Made by a program: the position numbers and the translations under genes | Notes under the pieces: model-generated | What the model saw: only the letters and a program-made list of their open reading frames with translations | What the model was told of the DNA's origin: nothing | Database searches by the model: none | Assembly: GCA_026398435.1 (NCBI GenBank) | Contig: JAPLSW010000041.1 | Span: forward strand, 48,480-112,479 | Length of the DNA: 64,000 nucleotides | DNA from: Chlamydiota bacterium | GTDB lineage: Bacteria > Chlamydiota > Chlamydiia > Chlamydiales > Rhabdochlamydiaceae | Direction: 5' to 3' | Part shown: in pieces, positions 8,311 through 17,489 of the stretch | Layout of the letters: every line of letters begins with the position of its first letter | How positions within the stretch are numbered: position 1 is the stretch's first letter

Positions 8311-10053
8311 ATGGCATATAGATCTCTTATCTTTTCTCTTATCTTTTCAAGCGGTTCTCTTATCGCTCAGCCAACAGAGCAGCAGGCTTTAAGAAGACTT
8401 CAAGATCACCTAATATTAGAAGACGCCACCTCGGCAATTGAGGAAGGGAAAAAATTCACTCAGCTCTATCCAGAGTCTCATTCCCTGCAGATGGCGTATA
8501 TGAGAGCCCTTTGTGAAAAGGGAGATGAGCTAGAGGCTTTTTTAGAATTAAAAAAGCTAACGAGCTTATCAGGAGGGAAAGAGCCTGATCGCTTTCTTTA
8601 TGAGATGCTCGCTTGGGGCGTTCTTACAAAGGGAGAAACCTCTTCTCTTATGATGATTCGTCTATACTCTCTTCTGGGATCGGCCTTTACTCAAGATGCA
8701 AGGGCTATACCTGTACTCATCCGTGAGATGAGAAGTTCCAATGCATTTCTTAGGTCCATTGCAGTAAAAATCTCTGCAAATTATGGGGACGCTCCCTTGC
8801 AGGTGGAAATTGCTAGGATGCTTAAAGAAGAAAAAGTGTGGTATGTCAAACTTGAAGTGATTCAAGCAGCAGGCAGGCTTCGCATGACTCACGTTCGTCA
8901 TATTCTTAAAGAGATTATCTCTAACCCTAAAACGCTCGCTGAAGAAAAGGCCTCTTCACTTATCGCTTTAATCAGTATGTATGATGAGATAGAAGAGAAA
9001 GAGTTTAAAGCTCTTCTTCAAAGCGATAGAGCAGGGCTTAGAGAGCTTGCCTGTGAGCTTGTAGCCCATCTGGAGATGAAGGATCATATCGGGGATATCA
9101 TCCCTTTATTAAATGATTCCTCACCGTCTGTTCGTATTGCCTGTCTAAATACCATTGGTCTTTTGGGGGTGAAGCAGCATGCTAGCCGGCCCATGATAAG
9201 CTATATCCAGAAGAGACTGTATGATCCCTGTCCAGAGGTTGCCATTACGGCCGCCTGGCTTGCTACAGTTCTTAATCAGAAAGAAGGGGAGGCTGTGCTT
9301 ACTTCTTGGATTCAGCAGGATGTTCCTGAATGGAAAAGGCTTTCATCCGCGGCACTTGCTGCTACGGGCAGCCATGGCAAGGATCTTAGCCTGCAGCTTG
9401 TAAAAACAGAGAAGGATATCTTTGTGCAGGCCAATCTATCCCTTGGACTTATCGGCCAGAGAAAAGAGGTGGATAAAGCATCTAAGATTCTTTTTTCTCT
9501 CCTTATGGAGCATGGTCATGATCTGTGGATGTGGGAGAGTGGCTATAACCCTCTTTTCAAAAGTCTAGCTCCTAGCCGGGTAAGGCACATAGAACAAGTT
9601 CCGAGATACCCTCAAGTTGTCGATCAGCATGTGAAATTAGACCTTCTATCCGTTCTATCCATCATAGGACACCCTAAGGCTCTTGATGTCGTTAAAGAGT
9701 TCCTTAAAGACCATACCTGGGGAGTAACAGGATCTGCTGCATCAACCCTTTTAGAAGAAGGGGATGATCAGTCTTTAGAAATCGTTAGAAAACTTTTAGA
9801 AGATCCCGATGAAAAAATACGAATACAAGCCGCTTTGATCCTTGCTATGGTAGGTAGCGATGTGGCAGCAGTAAAGACTCTGCAAGAAGCTTACCCCTTA
9901 GTAGACAGAGATATGAAAATGTATATTATTGAAGCGCTCGGTCATATTGGCGATGCAAGCTCGATTCCTTTTTTGCTCACTATCTTAGAAGATCCTTTTC
10001 AAGTCTTGCGTGTTGTTGCAGCTTCTGCTTTAATCCAGTGCATATATCACTAG
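8311..10053 (+). CDS. Exported HEAT-repeat protein
   Basis: About 580 residues from the ATG at 8311; the frame is open to 8230 but only this start gives an N-terminal signal sequence (MAYRSLIFSLIF...SLIAQ). After a short helical region with a TPR-like look (residues 20-110), the protein consists of successive helical hairpins of about 30-40 residues with the HEAT pattern, for example SPSVRIACLNTIGLLG, PEVAITAAWLATVL, EKIRIQAALILAMVG and QVLRVVAASALIQ. Such solenoids serve as protein-binding scaffolds. No catalytic motif is present. It precedes an M24 peptidase by 15 bases, so the two are likely cotranscribed. Periplasmic or secreted location is inferred from the signal peptide. Confidence 0.75.
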   Translation: MAYRSLIFSLIFSSGSLIAQPTEQQALRRLQDHLILEDATSAIEEGKKFTQLYPESHSLQMAYMRALCEKGDELEAFLELKKLTSLSGGKEPDRFLYEMLAWGVLTKGETSSLMMIRLYSLLGSAFTQDARAIPVLIREMRSSNAFLRSIAVKISANYGDAPLQVEIARMLKEEKVWYVKLEVIQAAGRLRMTHVRHILKEIISNPKTLAEEKASSLIALISMYDEIEEKEFKALLQSDRAGLRELACELVAHLEMKDHIGDIIPLLNDSSPSVRIACLNTIGLLGVKQHASRPMISYIQKRLYDPCPEVAITAAWLATVLNQKEGEAVLTSWIQQDVPEWKRLSSAALAATGSHGKDLSLQLVKTEKDIFVQANLSLGLIGQRKEVDKASKILFSLLMEHGHDLWMWESGYNPLFKSLAPSRVRHIEQVPRYPQVVDQHVKLDLLSVLSIIGHPKALDVVKEFLKDHTWGVTGSAASTLLEEGDDQSLEIVRKLLEDPDEKIRIQAALILAMVGSDVAAVKTLQEAYPLVDRDMKMYIIEALGHIGDASSIPFLLTILEDPFQVLRVVAASALIQCIYH

Positions 10054-10068
10054 GTAAAGAGGTGCTCA

Positions 10069-11256
10069 ATGCATGAGATTACAATACGCAAAGTGCAAGA
10101 AATCTTGCAGCAAAGCCATATCGATGGCTGGCTTATTTATGACTTCCAAAAAAGAAATTCCCTTGCGATCCAGTTTTTAGATATTCCCCCTTCAGCTCAC
10201 CTGACAAGGAGGATGTTCTATTGGATACCCGCAAAGGGGAGTCCCGTTAAAATCGTCCATGTGATAGAGCCTCATTTCTTAGACAAATGGCCTGGAGAAA
10301 AACAGGTGTATTTCCAGTGGCAAAAGCTCGAAGAGACTCTTGCTAAGGTTCTTTCCGGTACAAAGATCGTAGCTATGGAGTATTCCCCTAAGTGCGCAAT
10401 ACCCTACGCTTCGATCATCGATGCTGGTATGGCAGATCTTATCCGCTCATTTGGAGTGGAGATTGTTTCATCGGCTGGATTTTTACAATATTTTACCTGT
10501 GTTCTAGATGAAGAGCAAAAGCTCTCCCAGTTTGAGGCCGCCCAAATTCTCGATCAAGCTGCAAGCGATGCTTGGCAGCTCATATCCTCTTGCCTCAAGA
10601 AAGGGGAGAAGATTTCTGAATACCAGGTGCAGCAGTTCATTAAATCGGAATTCACCTCTAAGGGGTGTATTTCGCAGGGAGATCCCATCTGTGCGGTGAA
10701 CGCGCACAGCAGCGATCCCCATTTTTCCCCTTCAAAAGAAAATGATACCCTCATCCAAAAGGGGGATTTTGTATTAATTGATCTATGGTGTAAGAAAAAC
10801 ACCCCTAAAGCGATCTATGGGGATATCTCTCGGGTGGCAGTAGCGGCAAGAGAGCCAACGGCCAAGCAAAAGGAAATTTTTTCTATCGTACGCCTAGCGC
10901 AAAAGGCAGCAACCGACTTTATTATCGAGTCATTTGGCCAAAATAAGCCGGTCCGCGGCTGTGATGCGGATAGAGTCTCTCGCGATGTAATAGAAAAAGC
11001 AGGGTATGGGCAGTTCTTTACCCATAGAACAGGACATAATATACATACGGATGATCATGGCCCAGGTACCCATCTCGATTCTTTAGAAACTAAAGACGAA
11101 AGGCCCTTAATTGCTGGCACTTGCTTTTCTATTGAGCCGGGGATCTATCTGCCAGGGGAATTTGGAGTACGGTTAGAATATGATGTGTATATATCACCTG
11201 AGGGGAAAGTTCAGGTTACCGGTGGTATTCAAGAAGAAATAGTAACTTTGCTATAG
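10069..11256 (+). CDS. Xaa-Pro aminopeptidase-like M24 metallopeptidase
   Basis: A 395-residue cytosolic protein with the two-domain layout of prolidase/aminopeptidase P: an N-terminal creatinase-like domain (to about residue 160) and a C-terminal pita-bread domain. The five metal ligands of M24 peptidases can be located: Asp in LIDLWCKK, Asp in YGDISR, His in HRTGHNIHTDDHGPG, Glu in SIEPGIY and Glu in RLEYD. It would remove an N-terminal residue ahead of proline. The start has an AGGTG site a few bases upstream. The gene ends at a strong bidirectional terminator. Family assignment is firm; the exact peptide preference is not determined. Confidence 0.9.
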   Translation: MHEITIRKVQEILQQSHIDGWLIYDFQKRNSLAIQFLDIPPSAHLTRRMFYWIPAKGSPVKIVHVIEPHFLDKWPGEKQVYFQWQKLEETLAKVLSGTKIVAMEYSPKCAIPYASIIDAGMADLIRSFGVEIVSSAGFLQYFTCVLDEEQKLSQFEAAQILDQAASDAWQLISSCLKKGEKISEYQVQQFIKSEFTSKGCISQGDPICAVNAHSSDPHFSPSKENDTLIQKGDFVLIDLWCKKNTPKAIYGDISRVAVAAREPTAKQKEIFSIVRLAQKAATDFIIESFGQNKPVRGCDADRVSRDVIEKAGYGQFFTHRTGHNIHTDDHGPGTHLDSLETKDERPLIAGTCFSIEPGIYLPGEFGVRLEYDVYISPEGKVQVTGGIQEEIVTLL

Positions 11257-11257
11257 A

Positions 11258-11288
11258 AAAAAGCCTCTAGCTTGGCTAGAGGCTTTTT
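11258..11288. terminator. Bidirectional terminator between convergent genes
   Basis: Nine-base GC-rich stem GCCTCTAGC (11263-11271) / GCTAGAGGC (11275-11283) flanked by a run of A on the left and T on the right, so it works for the M24 gene (+) and for the gene ending at 11299 (-). Confidence 0.92.
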
Positions 11289-11298
11289 AAGTGTGTTT

Positions 11299-12264
11299 TT
11301 AAGCGAATAACTTTGCAGAAAGCCGAGCTTCTGATAATTGCAAAACTTGACGTCGTGTCAACAGTTCTGTAGAGCTGTCACTGTGATCCATCTTTAAGAA
11401 ATAATCTTCACTTGGGGAAAATTGGCTATAAAGAGCTCTTTCTCCTAGGATAATCCTGGATCTTTCACTATTTCCACCTATATCAAGAGTCGTTCCAAAT
11501 TGCATAATCTTGCTTACTTCTTTAGAAAATCCTGGATTTCTTAAGATTCCTAGGTAGAAGGCTGCATTTGTTTTTGCATGGAGAGATTGTTCATGATTGG
11601 CGATAGACTTTAGTCTGATTCTAGAGATGTTTATTGCCTTTGTGTCAGGGTCTTCACGGGGAAATTTACCAGAGTACTCACGTTGTTCAGTTCTTGCTTC
11701 TCTAGAGGCCGCTTGGAATTTAATTGCCTGGTCATGCCAGTAGTTATAATGGGCAAGAACCGGTGCGAGAAGTAATGGATCCTTTTTTACTTTTTCGTCT
11801 TGAATATCATCTAATTTAATGCCTTTATGAGATAATGCTGCTAGGAATTCGGCTTCTTCTTTTGGTAGTTTATCTTGCTCATTTCTAATATCTTGGCATT
11901 GCTGCGCGTTATCAAAAGAGGCTTGTGATGCTGTTATTCGATTAGAAATGAAGTTGTCAATAGTGGGCATAACACAAAATGCTCCCAGTGCTGCAATAGG
12001 AATAGAGGCCGGAGCAAATATTGCGGTCAGAACTATGGAAGTTATGACAACTGCTGCAAATAAAACACCAACGGCAACGGCAACGGTCATATGTGTCCTA
12101 CCTTGGGAAATATGGTCAGCTTGTGTTTTTTCAGTAATGTTTTCTACCGAGTGCTGAAGATAATTTACTTCGCTAACAGAGGGGGTAGTAGGGGTTGCTT
12201 GTGGGACTGTATTAGAGGGGGAGTCGTATAAAGGTGAAATTTGCGTTGAAAGAATTGCTGCCAT
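11299..12264 (-). CDS. Candidate inclusion-membrane (Inc-like) protein with bilobed hydrophobic domain
   Basis: A 321-residue protein unlike anything I can name. It has no N-terminal signal peptide. Residues 1-58 are polar and Pro/Thr/Ser-rich, then residues 60-100 form two closely spaced hydrophobic segments separated by a short APAS turn, then comes a long polar, largely helical C-terminal region. A bilobed hydrophobic domain with cytosol-facing tails is the hallmark of chlamydial Inc proteins, which are secreted by type III secretion into the inclusion membrane. That is an inference from topology only; an ordinary inner-membrane protein remains possible. It is monocistronic and shares a terminator with the convergent gene. 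Confidence 0.5.
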   Translation of the reverse strand: MAAILSTQISPLYDSPSNTVPQATPTTPSVSEVNYLQHSVENITEKTQADHISQGRTHMTVAVAVGVLFAAVVITSIVLTAIFAPASIPIAALGAFCVMPTIDNFISNRITASQASFDNAQQCQDIRNEQDKLPKEEAEFLAALSHKGIKLDDIQDEKVKKDPLLLAPVLAHYNYWHDQAIKFQAASREARTEQREYSGKFPREDPDTKAINISRIRLKSIANHEQSLHAKTNAAFYLGILRNPGFSKEVSKIMQFGTTLDIGGNSERSRIILGERALYSQFSPSEDYFLKMDHSDSSTELLTRRQVLQLSEARLSAKLFA

Positions 12265-12540
12265 GTTAAACTCCTGGTTGAAATTATATGAAGTATATGT
12301 ATTTATCTGTTTTAGATAAATAGGTTAATTAGTTTTGTCTGTTTAAAATAAATTTAATTAGGAAAATCAGGCCTGCACGATCACTACAAAATCGATTGGA
12401 TTTAATATTCTAAAAATATGTACTCTATCCATTATGGCAAAAATATCTATCCTTCTGGCTTGTAAATTGAATTTTTGAATTAAAACAGTGGTTATCATAG
12501 TATCTGTTGGAAGGTATAATTTAAGATAAGGACTATCCTA

Positions 12541-12846
12541 ATGACTCTAATGCTCATGACTCCTTCGGAGGTTGCAAAGCGTATCTCAGAGGCTGCTAAA
12601 GAAAAGCGCCTTTTTTTAGATTTCAGTCAGCAAGGATTATCTGTTCGCTCTGGAGTAAGTCTTGGGGTGATAAAGAAGTTTGAGAGAACAGGGAAAATTT
12701 CACTTGAATCTCTTTTAAAGTTGGCGCTGATATTGGGTGGATTAGACGATTTTTTAAAAGTATTTGAACCCGTAATTCCTGTGAAATTTCCATCGCTTGA
12801 GCTTCTACTTAAACAAAAAAATCGAAAAAGAGGGAGAAAATATTAA
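12541..12846 (+). CDS. Small XRE-type helix-turn-helix protein
   Basis: 101 residues with one HTH fold: residues about 24-65 read as helices with the pattern FSQQGLSVRSGVSLGVIKKFE, in which the GVSLGVIKKFER portion is the recognition helix. The layout resembles the antitoxin-like HipB/XRE group. An AAGGA-type site lies shortly before the start, and several in-frame ATG codons (residues 1, 4, 6) leave the exact start open. No toxin-like partner is next to it; the gene is convergent with sufE. It is probably a DNA-binding regulator, possibly an orphaned antitoxin. Confidence 0.7.
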   Translation: MTLMLMTPSEVAKRISEAAKEKRLFLDFSQQGLSVRSGVSLGVIKKFERTGKISLESLLKLALILGGLDDFLKVFEPVIPVKFPSLELLLKQKNRKRGRKY

Positions 12847-12868
12847 GTTTCACCAAGCTATTCGTTGA

Positions 12869-13330
12869 CTAGCGTTGCTTTTGCAGTAATAAGAAATGTA
12901 GGGCTTTTTGTTTGATCAGAGTAATCATGCTGGCAAGGCCATTAGATCTTCCAGGGGTTAGGCTTTGTGCTAGACCTAATTTTTCTATAAAATAAGGATT
13001 TAATTGTAAAACTTCTTCAGGGGAAAGCCCACTATAGGAAATAATTGCAAGTGCGGCGAGGCCCGATGATATGAGAGCTTCCGAACTTGCGGAAAAATGT
13101 AGTGTACCGTCACTTGCCTGCTTGCAGTCAAGGTAAACGATACTTTGGCATCCCTGTACAATATTATCTTCTAAGCGGCACTCTTCTGAAAAAGAAGGAA
13201 GTGAGGCTCCAAGTTCAATAATTTTTTGGTACTTAGCTTGCTCATCGTTGCATCCTGAAAAAAATGCAAGAATTGCTTGCTGTCTTTCCTCAGGTAAACC
13301 ATGCGACTGGATAAAAATTGTGTTTGTCAT
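12869..13330 (-). CDS. sufE: SufE-family iron-sulfur cluster assembly sulfur acceptor
   Basis: 153 residues from the ATG at 13330 (the frame is open to a TTG at 13363). The SufE signature NIVQGCQS includes Cys61, which in the family accepts persulfide sulfur from the cysteine desulfurase SufS and passes it to the SufBCD scaffold. The fold elements (SGLAALAIISYSGLSPEEVL) agree with SufE, and the length is only slightly above the usual 138-150. No other suf gene is adjacent. Cytosolic, part of Fe-S cluster biogenesis. Confidence 0.88.
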   Translation of the reverse strand: MTNTIFIQSHGLPEERQQAILAFFSGCNDEQAKYQKIIELGASLPSFSEECRLEDNIVQGCQSIVYLDCKQASDGTLHFSASSEALISSGLAALAIISYSGLSPEEVLQLNPYFIEKLGLAQSLTPGRSNGLASMITLIKQKALHFLLLQKQR

Positions 13331-13548
13331 CAAGGGAAATTGTCCGTTATATATAGATGTCAATTTTAAGCTAGGTCGCTGTCTTGGGTCAAGAAGTATA
13401 TGTTGGAGGGGAGATGCTTAAAATTTTTTCAATGCATAAGGGTTTTTTTAGCTAAATTATATTTTCCTCTTAAAAAAATAATAACGAGTGATTTTCAGGG
13501 AAATTAGAGGGTGGCTGGAAGTATATTTTGTTTAACCCTCGAAAGCCA

Positions 13549-13578
13549 TTGACATTAAACAGTCAAATCTTGTTTTAT
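13549..13578 (+). promoter_or_regulatory. Probable sigma-70-type promoter upstream of infA
   Basis: Perfect -35 hexamer TTGACA at 13549-13554 and an 18-bp spacer to TTTTAT at 13573-13578 (a TATAGT overlaps at 13576). It is placed 35 bp before the infA start. The -10 is a weak match, so the exact element is uncertain. Confidence 0.5.
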
Positions 13579-13612
13579 AGTCCAAGTTTTAAGCAAAGTT
13601 AAGCGACCCTAT

Positions 13613-13831
13613 ATGCCAAAAGAAGATACAATCAAAGTCGATGGTACCATCGAAGAGCTGCTTCCCAATATGAACTTTCGCGTGATCCTACAAAATGGGA
13701 TGCGTGTAATAGCTCACCTCTGCGGAAAAATGCGTATGAGAAACATTCGCGTCCTTGTAGGGGACGTGGTGACTGTGGAAATGTCTCCCTATGACCTTTC
13801 CAAAGCAAGGATCATTTACCGCCAGAGGTAA
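13613..13831 (+). CDS. infA: Translation initiation factor IF-1
   Basis: 72 residues, the normal IF-1 length, with a single OB-fold (S1-like) domain: [18 protein letters not shown], then the [17 protein letters not shown] segment and a basic end. IF-1 binds the 30S A site during initiation together with IF-2 and IF-3. Its place directly before tRNA-Thr and tuf is the usual chlamydial arrangement. Confidence 0.96.
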   Translation: MPKEDTIKVDGTIEELLPNMNFRVILQNGMRVIAHLCGKMRMRNIRVLVGDVVTVEMSPYDLSKARIIYRQR

Positions 13832-13882
13832 GTCCTCAGGCAGGTTGAATACTCAAAAAAAGTGTGTGCAAAGCGAATGATA

Positions 13883-13911
13883 TTGATTTAATTTGCTCTG
13901 CAGAATAAACT
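13883..13911 (+). promoter_or_regulatory. Possible promoter for the tRNA-Thr - tuf unit
   Basis: TTGATT (13883-13888), 17-bp spacer, TAAACT (13906-13911), about 45 bp before the tRNA. Both hexamers match only in part; placed here because no other good candidate lies before this heavily expressed unit. Confidence 0.4.
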
Positions 13912-13956
13912 TATATGCTTTCGACTTAAAACTAGGTGTTTGCGTTGCTTTGAGAC

Positions 13957-14028
13957 GCCCAGATAGCTCAGTGGTAGAGCACTTGCATGGTAAGCCAGCG
14001 GTCGTAGGTTCGATTCCTATTCTGGGCA
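13957..14028 (+). tRNA. tRNA-Thr (GGU anticodon)
   Basis: A 72-nt cloverleaf: acceptor GCCCAGA with TCTGGGC, D-loop AGTGGTAGA, anticodon loop ATGGTAA with GGT at 13989-13991, T-loop GGTTCGATTCC, discriminator A; CCA not encoded. One T-C mismatch lies in the anticodon stem. It sits 69 bp before tuf, probably in the same transcript. Confidence 0.95.
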
Positions 14029-14097
14029 AAAGATCTAAGTCAACAAAGATATATTCAAACAAACTCATTATACTGGAGCCAACCGGAGGATGAAATA

Positions 14098-15282
14098 ATG
14101 GCAAAAGAACAATTTCAAAGGAATAAACCGCACGTTAACATAGGCACTATCGGCCACGTTGACCACGGCAAAACCTCGCTTACAGCGGCGATCACTAAAG
14201 TATTGGCTGAAGCAGGCGGAGCAAAATTTAGAGATTATGCTTCTATTGACAATACCCCAGAAGAAAAAGCTCGTGGTATTACTATCAACTCTACTCACGT
14301 TGAGTATGAGACAGCTGCTCGTCACTATGCGCACGTAGACTGCCCAGGTCACGCCGACTATGTAAAGAATATGATTACAGGTGCAGCGCAGATGGATGGA
14401 GCAATTCTCGTAGTTGCTGCAACAGATGGTGCTATGCCTCAAACAAAAGAACACATCCTCTTGGCTCACCAAGTTGGTGTTCCTGCGATTGTTGTATTCC
14501 TTAACAAGATGGATCTTATCGGTCAAGGTGATGAAGAGCTTGTAGACCTAGTTGAAATGGAGCTTCAAGAGCTTCTATCAGCAAAAGGTTATGAAGACGT
14601 GCCAATCATTAGAGGTTCAGCTGTTAAGGCTCTAGATGGCGTTCCAGAATACGTGGAAAGCATCAAACTACTTATGAAGACTGTTGATGAAAAGATCCCT
14701 ACACCTACTCGTGAAGTAGATAAGCCTTTTCTTATGCCAATCGAAGACGTTTTCTCTATTTCTGGACGTGGTACAGTAGCTACTGGCCGTGTAGAAAGAG
14801 GTATTGTAAAAGTGAACGACAAGCTTCAACTCGTCGGAATCCACAATACACGTGAAACGGTTGCTACTGGCTTAGAGATGTTTAACAAGCTTCTCGATGA
14901 AGCTCGTGCTGGTGAAAACGTTGGTGTCCTACTCCGTGGTGTTGAAAAGAACGACATCGAACGTGGTATGGTACTTGCAGCTCCTAACACATGTAAGCCG
15001 CATTCTAAATTCAAAGGAACAGTTTATGTTCTTACGAAAGAAGAAGGTGGTCGTCATAAGCCCTTCTTCACAGGATATAGACCTCAGTTCTACTTCCGTA
15101 CAACTGACGTAACTGGTTCTGTAACTCTTCCTGAAGGAACAGAGATGGTTATGCCAGGCGATAATATTGAGTTCACAGCAGAGCTCATTAGCCCAATCGC
15201 AATGGAACAAGGAATGAGATTCGCTATCCGTGAGGGTGGACGAACAATTGGTGCAGGTACTGTATCTGAGATCATACTATAA
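14098..15282 (+). CDS. tuf: Elongation factor Tu
   Basis: 394 residues, the full EF-Tu length. The GTPase motifs are in place: G1 GHVDHGKT (about 19-26), G3 DCPGH (about 81-85), G4 NKMD (about 136-139), and G5 GSA. Domains 2 and 3 follow with the [13 protein letters not shown] block and a C-terminal [15 protein letters not shown] site precedes the ATG. EF-Tu delivers aminoacyl-tRNA to the ribosome. The gene lies between tRNA-Thr and tRNA-Trp, both of which probably belong to the same transcript and are cut out by RNase P and Z. Codon use is more selective than in the neighbouring accessory genes, as expected for a highly expressed gene. Confidence 0.98.
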   Translation: MAKEQFQRNKPHVNIGTIGHVDHGKTSLTAAITKVLAEAGGAKFRDYASIDNTPEEKARGITINSTHVEYETAARHYAHVDCPGHADYVKNMITGAAQMDGAILVVAATDGAMPQTKEHILLAHQVGVPAIVVFLNKMDLIGQGDEELVDLVEMELQELLSAKGYEDVPIIRGSAVKALDGVPEYVESIKLLMKTVDEKIPTPTREVDKPFLMPIEDVFSISGRGTVATGRVERGIVKVNDKLQLVGIHNTRETVATGLEMFNKLLDEARAGENVGVLLRGVEKNDIERGMVLAAPNTCKPHSKFKGTVYVLTKEEGGRHKPFFTGYRPQFYFRTTDVTGSVTLPEGTEMVMPGDNIEFTAELISPIAMEQGMRFAIREGGRTIGAGTVSEIIL

Positions 15283-15306
15283 CACTTGTTACTTAAGTGT
15301 TTTGTA

Positions 15307-15337
15307 AGTCAGGTTCTTAAATTTTAAGAGCCTGACT
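15307..15337 (+). other. Hairpin between tuf and tRNA-Trp (weak terminator or processing site)
   Basis: AGTCAGG (15307-15313) pairs with CCTGACT (15331-15337), with an inner A/T-rich stem. The following sequence has only a weak T run, so this may be a partial terminator or an RNA-processing stem that trims the tuf mRNA ahead of tRNA-Trp. Confidence 0.45.
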
Positions 15338-15362
15338 ATATTTATAAAGAGCGAATAGCTCT

Positions 15363-15435
15363 GGGTGTGTAGCTCAGCTGGTAGAGCAGCGATCTCCAAA
15401 GTCGCCGGTCGGGGGTTCGAATCCCTCCGCACTCG
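15363..15435 (+). tRNA. tRNA-Trp (CCA anticodon)
   Basis: A 73-nt cloverleaf: acceptor GGGTGTG with CGCACTC (two G-U pairs), D-loop AGCTGGTAGA, anticodon loop CTCCAAA, T-loop GGTTCGAATCC, discriminator G as expected for Trp; CCA not encoded. It stands just before secE, as in other chlamydiae. Confidence 0.96.
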
Positions 15436-15472
15436 ATTAATAAACGTAACTTTAAGCAAAGTTTGATTCATT

Positions 15473-15751
15473 ATGAGCATTATGGACGTAAAATTAAGTG
15501 AAAGCCCCTTAAATGGTGAAGCATCTAACCTATCGTCTAATGCGAAAAGAAAATCGCTATTTACCTTTATCCATGAGATGAAGGAAGAGTTAAAGAAGGT
15601 AAGTTGGACCTCTAAAGCTGAATTGAGATTGTCTACCAAAATGGTAGTTCTCTCTATGTTCCTTTTTGGGTTTGCTATTTATCTCGTAGATCTTGGTGTT
15701 AAAGGTCTCTTAGAGATGATTAAAACTACTGTACATTTTATTTTTGGCTAA
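15473..15751 (+). CDS. secE: Preprotein translocase subunit SecE
   Basis: 92 residues of the single-span SecE type: a polar N-terminus, the conserved EELKKVSWTSKAEL amphipathic segment (about residues 38-52), and one membrane helix (about 57-77, VVLSMFLFGFAIYL). SecE clamps SecY in the SecYEG channel. A second ATG three codons in (15482) is an equally possible start. It lies between tRNA-Trp and nusG, the usual bacterial arrangement, probably in one operon with the genes down to rplL. Confidence 0.94.
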   Translation: MSIMDVKLSESPLNGEASNLSSNAKRKSLFTFIHEMKEELKKVSWTSKAELRLSTKMVVLSMFLFGFAIYLVDLGVKGLLEMIKTTVHFIFG

Positions 15752-15766
15752 TCAAGAAGGGGACCT

Positions 15767-16306
15767 ATGCATAAATGGTATGTGATTCAGTGCATCTCCG
15801 GACAAGAGAAAAAGGTCAAAAAAGCCTTAGAAGACAATCGTGAGTCTAAGGGTATGACCGATCTTGTTGAGGAAGTGTTAGTGCCCACAGAAAATGTGGC
15901 CGAAGTGAAAAAAGGACAGCAGAAGATCAGCGAAAAGAAAATGTGGCCTGGATATATCCTGGTCAAGTTAACTCTAACTGATGATTCCTGGATGTATGTT
16001 AAAAACACTAATAATGTCCTGGAGTTCCTGGGTGGGGAAAAGCCTCTTCCACTACTTCAGTCCGAGGTCGATGCGATATTAAATGATCTCGAAGAAAAGA
16101 AACAAAGTGTTGTTCAAAAACACAATATTGGTGTTGGCGATAAAGTTAAAATTATCGATGGCGTATTCGTGAACTTTATCGGTACTGTCAATGATGTATT
16201 CCACGATAAGGGAAGACTCAGTGTAATGGTTTCGATTTTTGGAAGAGAAACGCGTGTTGATGACTTAGAGTTCTGGCAGGTAGAACATGCTCCTGTCGAC
16301 TTATAA
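15767..16306 (+). CDS. nusG: Transcription termination/antitermination factor NusG
   Basis: 179 residues with the two NusG domains: an N-terminal NGN domain (MHKWYVIQCISGQEKKV, then KKMWPGYILVKL) and a C-terminal KOW domain starting near residue 125 (GVGDKVKIIDGVFVNFIG). NusG binds the RNA polymerase clamp, promotes processivity, and links it to Rho or ribosomal S10. A GGGGA site precedes the ATG. It sits 15 bases after secE and 40 bases before rplK. Confidence 0.97.
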   Translation: MHKWYVIQCISGQEKKVKKALEDNRESKGMTDLVEEVLVPTENVAEVKKGQQKISEKKMWPGYILVKLTLTDDSWMYVKNTNNVLEFLGGEKPLPLLQSEVDAILNDLEEKKQSVVQKHNIGVGDKVKIIDGVFVNFIGTVNDVFHDKGRLSVMVSIFGRETRVDDLEFWQVEHAPVDL

Positions 16307-16346
16307 GTTTTATAAAGATTTTTTGATTGTATTTTAAGGAACAAAA

Positions 16347-16775
16347 ATGGCAAAGAAACTCGTTAAAATCATCAAACTGCAGATACCTGCAGGGAAAGCC
16401 AATCCAGCACCTCCTATTGGTCCTGCCTTAGGTGGAGCCGGTGTTAACATTATGGCTTTCTGTAAAGAGTTTAATGCGAAAACGCAAGACAAAGCAGGGG
16501 ATTTATTACCTGTTGTGATTTCCGTATTTGCAGATAAAACCTTTACGTTTGTTACAAAGCAACCTCCTACTTCACGCTTGATTCTTAAAGAGCTTGGATT
16601 AGAGTCGGGATCCAAAGTGCCCAACAGAGACAAAGTCGGTAAACTTACAAACACTCAAGTGAGAAAGATTGCAAAATCTAAATCATGCGATATGCGCGTA
16701 AGCACCGAAGAGGCTGCAATGCAGCTTGTCATGGGAACTGCCCGCTCGATGGGAGTGGATATAATTGAAGGGTAA
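16347..16775 (+). CDS. rplK: 50S ribosomal protein L11
   Basis: 142 residues, the standard L11 length. The N-terminal domain has the proline-rich [21 protein letters not shown] block, and the C-terminal domain (about residue 75 on) has the rRNA-binding KSCDMR and GTARSMGV segments. L11 binds the GTPase-associated region of 23S rRNA at the base of the L7/L12 stalk. It is three bases from rplA, so the two are translationally coupled; L1 usually controls this pair by binding the mRNA. Confidence 0.98.
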   Translation: MAKKLVKIIKLQIPAGKANPAPPIGPALGGAGVNIMAFCKEFNAKTQDKAGDLLPVVISVFADKTFTFVTKQPPTSRLILKELGLESGSKVPNRDKVGKLTNTQVRKIAKSKSCDMRVSTEEAAMQLVMGTARSMGVDIIEG

Positions 16776-16778
16776 TAG

Positions 16779-17486
16779 ATGACGCATCAAAGCAAAAGAT
16801 TTCGGGAGATAGCTAAGCATGTAACTGCTGATAAGGCTTACACGCTTGCAGAAGCTATCGAAGTATTAAAAAAATGTCCACCGGTCAAGTTTGATCAATC
16901 GGTGGAAGTTGCGCTGAAAACGGGCGTAGATTCGTCAAAGTCAGATCAGCAGGTGCGCGGAACTGTATCATTACCGAACGGTACAGGGAAGAAAATGGTT
17001 CTCATTGTGTTCGCACGAGGGGAGAAAATCAAAGAAGCACTAGATGCTGGCGCTGATTTTGCCGGAAATGAAGAGCTTCTAGAGAGAGTAAAAGGTGGAT
17101 GGCTAGATTTCAATGGTGTTATATCAACCCCTGATATGATGCGTGAAGTTGGAAAGCTGGGTAAAGTTTTAGGACCTCGTGGGCTTATGCCTACTCCTAA
17201 AGCTGGCACAGTAACTGCAGATGTCGCTAAAGCTATCCTAGAAGTGAAAGCTGGTAAAATTGAATTTAAAACTGATAAGAGTAGTGTCATCAACAATATG
17301 GTCGGTAAACTTTCTTTCCAAAAAGAAACGTTGATGCAGAACATCTCTACATTCCTTAGTGCAGTAGCAAGGGCTCGTCCTACTACAGCAAAAGGACAAT
17401 TTATTAAGTCGATATCTATATCATCTACTATGGGTCCTGGACTGAAGATCGATCTTCATTCTGTACCTGAGATTCAGGGAGTATAA
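16779..17486 (+). CDS. rplA: 50S ribosomal protein L1
   Basis: 235 residues, the usual length. The family signature is the GKLGKVLGPRGLMPTPKAGT region (about 125-145). Domain I is split by domain II as in other L1 proteins, and the C-terminus carries SISSTMGPGLKID. L1 binds the mobile L1 stalk of 23S rRNA and often represses its own operon. It is directly followed by rplJ with three bases between stop and start. Confidence 0.98.
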   Translation: MTHQSKRFREIAKHVTADKAYTLAEAIEVLKKCPPVKFDQSVEVALKTGVDSSKSDQQVRGTVSLPNGTGKKMVLIVFARGEKIKEALDAGADFAGNEELLERVKGGWLDFNGVISTPDMMREVGKLGKVLGPRGLMPTPKAGTVTADVAKAILEVKAGKIEFKTDKSSVINNMVGKLSFQKETLMQNISTFLSAVARARPTTAKGQFIKSISISSTMGPGLKIDLHSVPEIQGV

Positions 17487-17489
17487 CCG

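Noticed and set aside
14068..14526. A 152-codon minus-strand frame opposite the start of tuf
   Set aside because: It is antisense to strongly conserved EF-Tu codons and has no family resemblance; explained by codon bias of tuf.
16946..17344. A 132-codon minus-strand frame opposite rplA
   Set aside because: Mirror image of the L1 coding sequence; no start signal and no independent conservation argument.
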